NCBI GenBank assembly: GCA_937888775.1
Contig: CALAQT010000293.1
Span: forward strand, 1-13,362
DNA: 13,362 bases
Direction of reading: 5' to 3'
From: an uncultured Actinomycetes bacterium
GTDB lineage: Bacteria > Actinomycetota > Thermoleophilia > Solirubrobacterales > Solirubrobacteraceae
Part shown: piece by piece, positions 6,329 through 13,176 of the stretch
How the letters are laid out: the number at the start of each line of letters is the position of its first letter
How positions within the stretch are numbered: position 1 is the first letter of the stretch
Notes under the pieces: model-generated
Seen by the model: only the letters and a program-made list of their open reading frames with translations
The model's database searches: none
What the model was told of the DNA's origin: nothing
Program-made: the position numbers and the translations under genes

Positions 6329-6655
6329 GTGAGCAAGCTCGAGGCCTGGATCCGCTGTGACGGCCTGCGGCCCAGCCGGAAGGTCTGTGGTGTCAGCGTG
6401 GGCGAAGACGCGCTAGCTGGATGGTTTCACGTTGGCGAGGAGGACCTGCACATATGCCCAGCGCACCTCGGACTCCTCGAACTACCCGACGTTTTGCCCC
6501 GCGATAGCGTTCTTGCGCTGCAGGAGAACGGGACCCTGAAGCACGCTTCGGTCGAGAAGACCCATCACGATGGGGCGCGCGTGATGCTCGCGGGCTGCGG
6601 GCGACCGGTCCCGCTTCGATCAGTTGTTGTGCTGGCGCCACACGCCGGGGGCTGA
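6329..6655 (+). CDS. Small Cys/His protein, possible zinc-binding (108 aa)
   Basis: The frame starts at GTG 6329 and its codons favour G or C at the third position, as in its neighbours. The N-terminal half contains C10, C20, C44 and H47 in the order WIRCDG, KVCGVSV, LHICPAH. A spaced Cys pair followed by LHxCPxH is the layout of small actinobacterial zinc-ribbon-like proteins. A fifth Cys occurs near residue 90 (LAGCGRPVP). There is no signal peptide or membrane segment, so it is cytosolic. No clear Shine-Dalgarno precedes the GTG. It is a single gene between the secreted-protein remnant and the mobile-element region. I do not recognise a named family; metal binding is inferred from the Cys/His spacing. 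Confidence 0.65.
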   Translation: MSKLEAWIRCDGLRPSRKVCGVSVGEDALAGWFHVGEEDLHICPAHLGLLELPDVLPRDSVLALQENGTLKHASVEKTHHDGARVMLAGCGRPVPLRSVVVLAPHAGG

Positions 6656-6782
6656 CGGGCGCTCCATCCAGTCTGTCGCAGCCACGGGTGGCGTTGACCG
6701 AGCCCGCCGGCGCAGGGCAATGACCACGCGAGGGCACTCAGAGGGCACATCAGGTCGCCCAAGCCCGCTCTGCCAAGCCCCC

Positions 6783-6798
6783 TGACGCTCAGGCGTCA
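6783..6798. terminator. Small hairpin upstream of the mobile region
   Basis: TGACGC (6783-6788) pairs with GCGTCA (6793-6798) around TCAG. The stem is only six pairs and lacks a T tract. It lies 128 bp after the Cys/His gene. I see no gene in 6656-6880. Confidence 0.25.
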
Positions 6799-6880
6799 AA
6801 GTCTCGTAACCCAGTCTGCGCCTAGCGATTAGCCACTTCGTGTTGTGTTTCGAGGCCGAGCGACTTTGGCGATGACCACC

Positions 6881-6922
6881 ATGGTAAGGAAGGGGTCATC
6901 GGTTCGAGTCCGATGCTGGGCT
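6881..6922 (+). other. 3' half of tRNA-Thr(GGT): attachment site or tRNA scar
   Basis: The 42 bases fit the 3' half of a tRNA position by position: anticodon loop ATGGTAA (anticodon GGT, Thr), 3' anticodon strand GGAAG, variable GGGTC, T stem ATCGG, T loop TTCGAGT, T stem CCGAT, acceptor strand GCTGGGC and discriminator T. The T arm pairs perfectly. The 5' half is missing: the preceding GACCACC does not pair with GGAAG and no D arm or 5' acceptor strand is found upstream. Integrases commonly use exactly this 3' portion as the att core, so it is best read as one end of an integrated element or a scar. It is not a working tRNA. Confidence 0.7.
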
Positions 6923-6943
6923 CTCAGGGAGACGCCTGGCATC

Positions 6944-7075
6944 TCCCGGATGGTGGCGGGCTGGGCGATCGACAGCTCCCAGACAGCGCTGCTGGTCACG
7001 AACGCACTGGGAATGGCAGTCCGTCGACGCACACCGGACGGCGAGGTGCTCATCCACAGTGACAGTGGAGTCCAG
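6944..7075 (+). pseudogene. IS3-family transposase (OrfB, DDE core) fragment
   Basis: A 44-residue stretch in frame with no stop reads SRMVAGWAIDSSQTALLVTN, then ALGMAVRRRTPDGE and VLIHSDSGVQ. This is the middle of the IS3-type integrase core: SRRIVGW, ALxMA and the HSDxGxQ block that carries the second catalytic Asp. Both the part carrying the first Asp and the C-terminal part with the Glu are missing. Homology begins about 20 bp after the tRNA half and ends abruptly at 7075, where the sequence changes to the left flank of an IS30-like element. It cannot encode a working transposase. Confidence 0.75.
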
Positions 7076-7169
7076 GGCGGGCTCAACTGGTCGTCGCAAC
7101 ACGTTGATCGTGGAGGTGTTGATGGGCAGGCCAGCTGGGTGGATGACGGAGTTGACGGGCAGGGCACCG

Positions 7170-7525
7170 ATGAAGTCTCCGGGCAAGCCATCGCTTCGTC
7201 GCGACGTGGAGCGGTTGTTTTGGCGTGAGATCGCCAAGGGCTTGAGCAGCGAGGAGGCTGCGCTGGCGGTCGGCGCGTCTCAGGCAGCGGGCAGCCGCTG
7301 GTTTCGAGAACGTGGCGGTATGCCAACGTTCATGCTTGTTCGGCCCTCGGGTCGGTATCTGTCGTTCGAGGAGCGGGAAGAGATCGCGATGTGCAGGGCT
7401 CAGGGCGCCGGGGTTCGGGAGATCGCCCGGCGGTTGGGGCATTCCCCGTCAACGATCTCCAGGGAGCTGCGCCGCAACGTGGCCACTCGCGGAGGGAAGC
7501 TCGACTATCGCGCGTCGTCCGCGAT
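7170..7525 (+). pseudogene. IS30-family transposase, N-terminal part
   Basis: From ATG 7170 the product starts MKSPGKPSLRRDVERLFWRE and continues IAKGLSSEEAALAVGAS, GSRWFRERGGM, then SGRYLSFEEREEIAMCRAQG, VREIARRLGHSPSTISRELR and RNVATRGGKLDYRAS. These are the two helix-turn-helix regions of actinobacterial IS30 transposases, about 118 residues of a protein that is normally around 350-400. After LDYRAS the homology stops and the DDE catalytic core is absent. The frame stays open to 7850, but that extension looks like antisense of an unrelated minus-strand remnant. The left end of the element is probably near 7076, inside the IS3 transposase piece. The gene is truncated and catalytically dead. 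Confidence 0.8.
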
Positions 7526-7529
7526 ACTG

Positions 7530-7895
7530 AACCGCCCCGGGATTGTGCAGGCGACATGGGCCTCATGGCTCTGGAACACCCGGATGGTCGCGGCCGTCCT
7601 CCCAAGCGAGGTTGAGAGACAACGGCGCTGCTCAGCGGCCGCGGCCGTGAATTCGCGGAACGCTGAAACCGCATCGTGTGTGATGGCGAGATCGGCAGGA
7701 GCCGCGGTGAAGCCAACCCACTCAAGCGCCCGCAGAGGCTGGCTGGCCGATCTCCCCGAGCCGGATTCCAGATCGTCAAGCCGCGTCGGGGATCATCTCC
7801 GCGGCCCGCCGACGGGCTTGCCGCGCGGCTGGCTCCATGAGATCCTCTAGGAAGCGGTCCGGGTTCGGTCTTTGTACCCGGCTCCGCACCCAGGG
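7530..7895 (-). pseudogene. Unidentified minus-strand gene remnant with a frameshift
   Basis: Two minus frames give protein-like text. One (about 7895 to the stop at 7776) reads NPDRFLEDLMEPAARQARRR, AAEMIPDAA. The next, open from 7792 down to a stop at 7505, reads RLDDLESGSG, ALEWVGFTAAPADLAITHDA, VSAFREFTAAAAEQRRC, then RTAATIRVFQSHEAHVAC. They can be joined by a single frameshift near 7780-7790. The plus-strand reading of the same DNA is Ser/Arg-rich and looks like a shadow. I do not recognise the family. It is cut by the IS30 remnant on one side and changes character near 7895 on the other. Confidence 0.35.
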
Positions 7896-8021
7896 GGACG
7901 TTCAGCCAGCTTCCCCAAGCGCCTCAAGCAGCCGTCGAACTCGCTCTGCATGCCCCGCAGCCGCCGAAACCCCAACCCCCTGATCGGGGACCGGGGTGGT
8001 TCGACCTTCGTTCAAATGGTG

Positions 8022-8096
8022 GTCCTGCGGCTCGCGCGGGAGAACCCTCGGTGGGGCTATCGGCGGATTGTGGGCGAGCTGCACGGTCTCGGGGTC
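8022..8096 (+). pseudogene. Short transposase fragment (IS3/IS481-type HTH_21 region)
   Basis: Twenty-five residues in an open frame contain LARENPRWGYRRIVGELHGL, which matches the highly conserved (A/R)ENPRWGYxRIxGELxxLG block just before the integrase core of IS3- and IS481-type transposases. The sequence before 8022 and after 8096 in the same frame (97 codons, stop at 8166-8168) shows no further similarity that I can see. It may belong to the same lost element as the IS3 core piece at 6944, but that cannot be shown here. Confidence 0.6.
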
Positions 8097-8316
8097 ATCA
8101 CCTCAGACGGCCACGTCTTCGCTACCCGCGCCACCGTGCGTCTCATGCAGGTCACCGCGTTGAGCTGAACGCCCGCCCCGGCCCATCGGCTAGGCCCTCG
8201 AATCCCACGCTCCCGGTTCAGGGCCCCGGGCGTGCGAACTCAGATTCTCCGGTATAGGCTGCAGATTACAAACCAGACGTCCGAGCGAGAGCGAAACCCC
8301 GGAGGACTCCCCAGCC

Positions 8317-8727
8317 TTGAATGATTTCCTTGACACCAAGCAGCAAGAGATCGCCAGCCGCCTGACAGAGCTCCAGCCGGCGATCGAGGAATACCGGCGT
8401 CTCGAGGCCGCCCAGGCCGCCCTCGCCAACATCCCGGCCGCCACCACAGCTACCACCCCAGCCCCGCGTGGCCGCAAAGCCGCCCGACCAAAGCGCACGG
8501 CGAGTAAACCCGCTACCAAAGGCACACGGCGGCCGGGTCGCCGCAAAGGCAGCGGCGCACGCTCCGGTCAGGCACTCGCCGTCATCCAAGGCCAGCCCGG
8601 GATAACGACCGGCGAGCTAGCCAAGGCCATGAGCATCAAGCCCAACTACCTCTACCGCGTTCTGCCATCACTCCAGAAGGAAGGCAAGATCGCCAAGAAG
8701 GGCCGCGGCTGGGAGGCAAAGGGCTAG
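8317..8727 (+). CDS. Coiled-coil, basic-linker, winged-helix DNA-binding protein (136 aa)
   Basis: The start is TTG at 8317, with GGAGGA ten bases upstream. The 136 residues divide into three parts: a helical, probably dimerising coiled coil (5-38, KQQEIASRLTELQPAIEEYR), a Lys/Arg/Pro/Ala linker with AT-hook-like RGRK and GRRKG (46-82), and a C-terminal winged-helix-like domain (84-134). The last carries QALAVIQGQPGITTGELAKA, IKPNYLYRVLPSLQKEGKI and a KKGRGW wing. This layout suggests a small regulator or nucleoid-associated protein. Codon use is even and there are no stops or frameshifts, in contrast to the decayed DNA on both sides. It is probably a single-gene unit. No named family is assigned, and target and role are unknown. 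Confidence 0.8.
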   Translation: MNDFLDTKQQEIASRLTELQPAIEEYRRLEAAQAALANIPAATTATTPAPRGRKAARPKRTASKPATKGTRRPGRRKGSGARSGQALAVIQGQPGITTGELAKAMSIKPNYLYRVLPSLQKEGKIAKKGRGWEAKG

Positions 8728-8739
8728 CCTTCCGCGCCC

Positions 8740-9134
8740 GGCTCGGGGGTGCACGGTGATCTTGCCGGCAGGGACTTTGATGCGTCCGTGAGCGAGCACG
8801 GTCGCCTTTACGGGCTTGCGGCGAGCGACAGACGCGGGAGGGTGCCACCACTTCCGTAGAGGGCGAGGGCGTCAGGGCAGCCGCCGGCCGCGCTCGCGGT
8901 GCAGCTGACGCGGAGCGTGACGTTGCCGCGTCCGTCGAAAGAGAGCACCCTGCCGGTGAGCGTCGAGGCCGCGCTCCCGGGCTGACCTTGACCGGCGGGC
9001 GCGTTGACGACCCTCGCGGTCGTCGCAGTGTCATTCGAGGGGTTGTAGTCCGCCTGGTCGGCGAGCACCGAAGCGGTCTCGATTAGAGCCCCGGGGTGTT
9101 CGGGGCGGATAGTGATCGCGACGGCGATCGAGGT
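8740..9134 (-). pseudogene. Remnant of a secreted DUF11/CARDB-like repeat protein, frameshifted
   Basis: The minus frame from about 9134 reads IAVAITIRPEHPGALIETAS, VLADQADYNPSNDTATTARV. This is the end of a DUF11/CARDB-type extracellular module, with the characteristic DxNPxNDxA motif. A Cys-containing beta domain follows (VTLRVSCTAS, AGGCPDAL). A stop (TAA) at 8808-8810 ends this frame, but the reading continues one base away as SVARRKPVKATVLAHGRIKV, PAGKITVHPRAG down to about 8740, so a single-base change near 8845 broke the gene. No N-terminus or signal peptide is present. The 5' side joins directly to an IS1182 transposase piece and the 3' side to the winged-helix gene. Confidence 0.6.
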
Positions 9135-9151
9135 CCGCCGGCGTGATCGCC

Positions 9152-9283
9152 GGCCGACAGATCCATCTCCTTGGCCGTCGCCAGCACGAACCACGCAAGG
9201 TGATCCTCCGGCAGCCACTCCCTCAAATTTGGCGGCGGCAACAGCTCCTGATCCCGGTCACAAGCAATGCCGTTCTGGGGCAT
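9152..9283 (-). mobile_element. IS1182-family transposase, N-terminal fragment
   Basis: From ATG 9283 (preceded by GGGGGT) about 44 residues read MPQNGIACDRDQELLPPPNL, REWLPEDHLAWFVL and KEMDLSA. This is the conserved start of IS1182-type (IS4-group, DDE) transposases, where LLPPSLREWLPEDHLAxFV is typical. The match ends near 9152 and the sequence passes into the DUF11-like remnant. More than 400 residues including the catalytic core are missing, so it is inactive. The 225 bp between this ATG and the next gene at 9509 holds no gene that I can support and may contain the left end of the element. Confidence 0.75.
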
Positions 9284-9508
9284 ACCCCCATCGTCTTAAA
9301 CCCATCGGACACCACCGGTTTGCGCAACAGCCACCGTCCATTGCGGGCGTGCGCCGGACGTCGTCAAAGACTTACGCTTCGACGACAAAGAGCAGTGACA
9401 CGTGCCGTGGGCGGGCGCCTGAGATGATCGAATACCAGCAGCGAGCCGCATCACCGCGCCGCGCTCACGACCCAAGCGCTCAGGTGTGTGAAAACCGGGG
9501 GACCACGG

Positions 9509-10903
9509 CTATTCGTAGCTTCCTGACTCGTGCAGAATTCGGCGCGAGACGATGCGCCCAGAGCTGACCCAGCTGCCTGTGAGCATGGACGAAAAGTCTC
9601 CGCCACCGCCTCCCGATTCGGTGCTGAGGATGTTGCGAGTCAACGCGAGAAGGAGGCCGTTAGCGCCCTCCACGAGCTGATCGCATCTGAGCTCGCGCCC
9701 ATGTGCTTGACGTGCGATGGTCAGCGAGCGCGCGTGGTCTCGTGTATCGACGTGCGACAGGACGCACGCCCGTCCGACGTTTATCAACGCCCACGTGCCG
9801 GTCACGTCACTTGCGACGCCCCCCACCGACATGCTCCCTCGACCGGCCAGGCGGACTCGCCGAGCGCGCGAACCGTCGGGCTTGAACGTGCTCAGCCAAG
9901 CGCCCCGCTTATCAACATAGGCCACCACAGCGCCTTCAGTGCCGACGGAGAGAGCGAGCTTGCCCCAACTCTCGGTCACGCCGCCAATCGTCGTCGTGGA
10001 TCGGCGACCTCCCCGAGTCACGTGCCATAGCTGCTCGTCACCAACATTCGACAAGTACGAGCCGAGCACCCATAGGTCGCCAGCAGCGTCCGTCCGCTGC
10101 TGCCAGCCCGGCACCTGGATCAGACCGCCTAGGCCAGTGCCGCCGCCATCGGGCGTCGGCCCGAGGGCCACCGAAGGGCCGACAGACTGACCAGAGATTG
10201 CGGTGGCGTACAACACACCTTTGTCGTCCCAGGTGATCCAACCAGCTTGCCCGCGACCGAGTGAGACGGAGAAGTTGTTGGTCGCCAACCCGCTCGGCAC
10301 GGGCGCTACCCGCTGGACCGACTTGGCTCCTTCAGCTCCTACGTATTGCACGTAGAGCCCTGTGGAGTCTTCCCATGCCACCAGTCGATCGCCCGTGTCG
10401 TCGGCCGCGATGGCAGGTCCTTCCACCAGGGGCCCAGCGCTACCTCCACCGCCCGCGCTGTTGTCGCCGAGCAGAACCGTGGTGTCGTGCTGAACAACGT
10501 CCGACAACCCGCCACCGTTCAGCGCCAGGTTGGCGCTGAAGACTCCGCTCGGTCCCTGCCAGCCCACCACCCATCCGTGTGCGCTCGCGGCGAGTGACGG
10601 CACGCTCTGCGCTTCTGAGACGCCGACAGTCGCCGCCGAGACTCCCGGCGCCCGCCCGAACACCCGTACTGCGTACCGGTGAGACTCGGTTGGGGAGTTC
10701 GAAGTCCGATAGCTTTCCACCAGTGCTATCTGGGCGCCGGTGACCGCCGCGCTCCCGTAGACATGGTCTGTCGCAAAGCCGCCGGTCGTGGCGGTCGCGC
10801 CAGTCGGCGCGACAAGGGCGATCGCGGTGGTCGCACGAAGCACAAGCCGCCACGGTCTCCGCCGTCCGCACCTCGATACGACAAGGCACGCCCCCTTGTT
10901 CAT
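9509..10903 (-). CDS. Secreted protein, probable beta-propeller-like repeats
   Basis: The chosen start, ATG at 10903, gives 464 residues with a signal peptide: basic CGRRRPWR, hydrophobic LVLRATTAIALVAP, then GATATTGG with a likely cleavage site near residue 38. The frame is open to 11011, but the 36 extra residues are Arg-rich and would bury the signal peptide. The mature part repeats a pattern of about 40-50 residues with hydrophobic-Gly-W cores (GWVVGWQGPSGVF, RLVAWEDSTGLYVQY, QAGWITWDDKGVLYAT, AVVAYVDKRGAWLSTF), which looks like beta-propeller blades. Cys occurs as a pair near the C-terminus (RACVLS, ELRCDQL), so a disulphide is possible. Function is unknown; no catalytic motif is seen. 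No ribosome site is evident. Confidence 0.8.
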   Translation of the reverse strand: MNKGACLVVSRCGRRRPWRLVLRATTAIALVAPTGATATTGGFATDHVYGSAAVTGAQIALVESYRTSNSPTESHRYAVRVFGRAPGVSAATVGVSEAQSVPSLAASAHGWVVGWQGPSGVFSANLALNGGGLSDVVQHDTTVLLGDNSAGGGGSAGPLVEGPAIAADDTGDRLVAWEDSTGLYVQYVGAEGAKSVQRVAPVPSGLATNNFSVSLGRGQAGWITWDDKGVLYATAISGQSVGPSVALGPTPDGGGTGLGGLIQVPGWQQRTDAAGDLWVLGSYLSNVGDEQLWHVTRGGRRSTTTIGGVTESWGKLALSVGTEGAVVAYVDKRGAWLSTFKPDGSRARRVRLAGRGSMSVGGVASDVTGTWALINVGRACVLSHVDTRDHARSLTIARQAHGRELRCDQLVEGANGLLLALTRNILSTESGGGGGDFSSMLTGSWVSSGRIVSRRILHESGSYE

Positions 10904-11632
10904 ACGGTCGTTATCGGTAGAGCCTCGACGTTGCTTGACACCTCGTGGTCGTTGGCTCGGCGGCTCGCGCCAGACATCCGCGAGCGGTTCTCGTCCTTCA
11001 CGAACTCCCAAGAGTGCCCCGCCATCCGCTTCTCGCGCAAGCCGGCGGTCTCGAGCAAGAGCGTGCTCGGGCAGGTTACGGCGAGTCGGCCTCGCTCCAG
11101 ACGCCGGGCGCCGGCTCGCAGCCTGCTTCCCGGCGGTGGCCGCGTCGCCGGCTGACGCCGACTCGGAGAGTCAGCGCTGGTGTGGCTGACGGGTATCGTT
11201 GCCTCACTTCAAGTCGGCCGGGCCTCTGCGCTTGCATCAACAGCGGGTGGGTGGCTGGAGGTGCACGTCCGGATGCCCTTGACCGCCGCTGCTTCTGCAC
11301 GCAAGCGAGCGCGCGGAGGACCCGGCTCGACGTGCCCTCTTTGGACGACGACCACTCGTCCGTGCACCGACGCGCCAGGCGCTCGCTTGGCCCTGGCGAA
11401 AGCAGCAGTCTGAGCTCGGGCGGTCCGTGCTGTCGAGTGTCGTCCTGTGCAGCGGTGCCGGCGACCCCAAAGAAGACTTCTGCATTCCCGAAGAGCGGGA
11501 GCGCGACGGCCGTCAGCCGATCGTGCTGCCCGTCCTCGAAACCGGGGGAAGTCCACCTCGTCTCTGCGCCCCTATTCGTCCACTCCTCGCCGCACGCTCA
11601 TGCCGCCAACCGGGCTTGGACGATGAGGAGAC
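10904..11632. other. Intergenic region between divergent genes
   Basis: Some 730 bp separate the secreted-protein gene and the HD-GYP gene, which are transcribed away from each other, so both promoters should lie here. Several frames are open on both strands, but their products are Ser/Arg/Pro-rich without motifs. The longest is a minus frame without ATG for its first half (about 11605 to 11076). I see no RNA gene or repeat. The only clear element is GAGGAG just before the ATG at 11633. Confidence 0.45.
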
Positions 11633-13132
11633 ATGGCCGTACGCCCTCGTGTGTCGCCTGTGCGTTCGTTGCGTAGCTGGCCGCGGCTTGGGGGTCCAGC
11701 GTCGATTTCAGCGACGCTCGCGCTCGCGCTCGCGCTGTTCGCCGGGATCTTCTTGCTGCGCATGAGCGACCAGGATGTCACCGACGGCACCGAGATCTTG
11801 TTCGTGTTGCCCATAGCGCTGCTCGCGATCCGGTTCGGTCTCCGCGGTGGACTGGCGGGCGGGCTGCTGGCGATCATGCTCACCGCGACATGGAATATCG
11901 GCGACAGCGGCTACATGCACGCGATGCTGACGACGGAGGACTATCTGATCCGTGGCGTCGCGTTCCTGCTGCTCGGCACGCTGCTCGGCATCGTCGTCGA
12001 TGAGCGCCGCAGGTTGCAAGCCGAGATCTCGCTCTATTACGACGAGTCATTGGACTTGCTGGCGACGATCGATCGCAACGGCCGGTTCACGCGCCTCAAC
12101 CCGGTGTGGGAGCGCACGCTCGGCCACTCCGCCGAGATGATGTGCTCGCGCCCCTACATCGAGTTCGTCCACCCCGATGACCGCGAGGCAAGCAGCGCCG
12201 AGACGGTCGTCGTGGCCAGAGGCGAGCGAGACGCTGTCGGGTTCCGCAACCGCTACCGGGCCGCGGATGGGAGCTACCGATGGCTGGAGTGGCACTCAAG
12301 GGCTGCGGACGGCGAGGGTTTGAGGTGCACGGTGGCCCGCGACATCACCGTCCAGCACGAAGCCGAGCAACAGCTCGCCAACAACGCGCAGTGGCTCGAG
12401 ACGAAGGTCGCCGAGCGAACACGTGAGCTGGAGGATGCTCGCACTGAGACGCTGCAGCGGCTGGCCGTTGCAGCCGAGTACCACGACGACGACACCTTCC
12501 AACACACCAAGCGCGTCGGGGTCACCGCCGCAGAGCTCGCTGCCCGGCTCGGGCTCGGCGAGGACCAGGTCGGTTTTCTGCGTCTGGCAGCGCCGCTTCA
12601 CGACGTCGGGAAGCTCGCGATCCCGGACCGCATCCTGCTCAAGCCTGGGAAGCTGTCCGCGCAGGAGTATGAGGTCATGAAGACCCACGCCGCGCTCGGC
12701 GTGCGCTTGCTCTCCGGCAGCGGCTCGCCGGTGCTCCAGATGGCCGCGGTCATCGCTGCAACCCATCACGAGCGGTGGGACGGCACAGGCTACCCAGCGG
12801 GACTAGCCGGCGAGGCCATCCCGCTCGTCGGCCGAGTGGTCGCCGTGGCTGACGCCTTCGACGCGCTCACCCACGATCGACCCTACAAGTCGGCATGGCC
12901 CGTCGAGCAGGCGATCGCAGAGATCCAGCGCACAGCCGGAAGCCAGTTCGACGCGCGGGTCGTCGCCGCATTCCTCGCGATGCACAACGACGTCGCGGTT
13001 GCCGCTGAAACCGGCAGCCCACAACAGCGGGCGCGCACGATCGGCGCCCCGCGGCGACGCCGACGGAGCAGCTCGACCGCCCCCCCGGCGCCACGGCCCG
13101 CCCTCGCCAGTGGCCCGCCGCGCCAAGGCTAG
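11633..13132 (+). CDS. Membrane PAS-HD-GYP protein, probable cyclic-di-GMP phosphodiesterase
   Basis: The ATG follows GAGGAGAC, a good ribosome site. The 499 residues contain about four membrane helices (25-43, 54-68, 72-86, 105-123), a PAS domain (136-243, with NPVWERTLGHS, HPDDREAS and the closing RDITVQHEAE), a coiled-coil linker (243-277, TKVAERTRELEDAR) and an HD-GYP domain (278-455). The HD-GYP hallmarks are intact: H323-D324 in HDVGKLAIPDRIL, H378-H379 and G386-Y387-P388 in HHERWDGTGYP, and VADAFDALTHDRPYK. HD-GYP domains hydrolyse cyclic-di-GMP using a di- or trinuclear metal site, so this is probably a membrane-tethered sensor-phosphodiesterase. The last 45 residues are an Arg/Pro/Ala-rich tail outside the domain. 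It stands alone in its operon as far as seen. Confidence 0.92.
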   Translation: MAVRPRVSPVRSLRSWPRLGGPASISATLALALALFAGIFLLRMSDQDVTDGTEILFVLPIALLAIRFGLRGGLAGGLLAIMLTATWNIGDSGYMHAMLTTEDYLIRGVAFLLLGTLLGIVVDERRRLQAEISLYYDESLDLLATIDRNGRFTRLNPVWERTLGHSAEMMCSRPYIEFVHPDDREASSAETVVVARGERDAVGFRNRYRAADGSYRWLEWHSRAADGEGLRCTVARDITVQHEAEQQLANNAQWLETKVAERTRELEDARTETLQRLAVAAEYHDDDTFQHTKRVGVTAAELAARLGLGEDQVGFLRLAAPLHDVGKLAIPDRILLKPGKLSAQEYEVMKTHAALGVRLLSGSGSPVLQMAAVIAATHHERWDGTGYPAGLAGEAIPLVGRVVAVADAFDALTHDRPYKSAWPVEQAIAEIQRTAGSQFDARVVAAFLAMHNDVAVAAETGSPQQRARTIGAPRRRRRSSSTAPPAPRPALASGPPRQG

Positions 13133-13152
13133 CGCACAGGAACGCGCACGCT

Positions 13153-13176
13153 GCCGCATCGCGCCGCGAATGCGGC
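13153..13176 (+). terminator. Hairpin after the HD-GYP gene
   Basis: GCCGCATCGC (13153-13162) pairs with GCGA-A-TGCGGC (13166-13176), ten pairs with one bulged A and a three-base loop. It starts 20 bp after the stop. No T tract follows, which is common for terminators in GC-rich actinobacteria. Confidence 0.5.

Larger units (their letters stand above)
6881..9283. mobile_element. Mobile-element graveyard beginning at a tRNA half-site
   Basis: Within 2.4 kb lie a tRNA 3' half, pieces of at least three transposase types (IS3, IS30, IS1182) plus a fragment of IS3/IS481 type, and two decayed non-transposase genes. Only one gene (8317-8727) looks intact. No integrase gene or second copy of the tRNA half is visible, so the limits of any original island are not defined here. 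Confidence 0.6.

Noticed and set aside
7059..7850. Full 263-residue plus frame as one transposase
   Set aside because: Only residues from 7170 to about 7525 match IS30. The upstream part is IS flank, and the part after 7525 looks like antisense of a minus-strand remnant, so the length is coincidental.
8190..8235. CTCGAATCCCACGCTC as a possible tRNA T arm
   Set aside because: The pairing strand and the rest of the tRNA are absent on both strands, and the T-loop match is partial.
10900..11130. Minus frame ending in a TGA that overlaps the ATG at 10903 (ATGA)
   Set aside because: The overlap suggests translational coupling, but the upstream frame has no good start, its N-terminal part is Arg-rich, and only a short protein-like stretch is present. 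Too weak to call.
11076..11605. Minus-strand open frame of about 175 codons
   Set aside because: It has no ATG in its first half, no ribosome site and no motif. One short stretch (LTAVALPLFGNAEVFFGVAG) looks natural, but the rest is low complexity.
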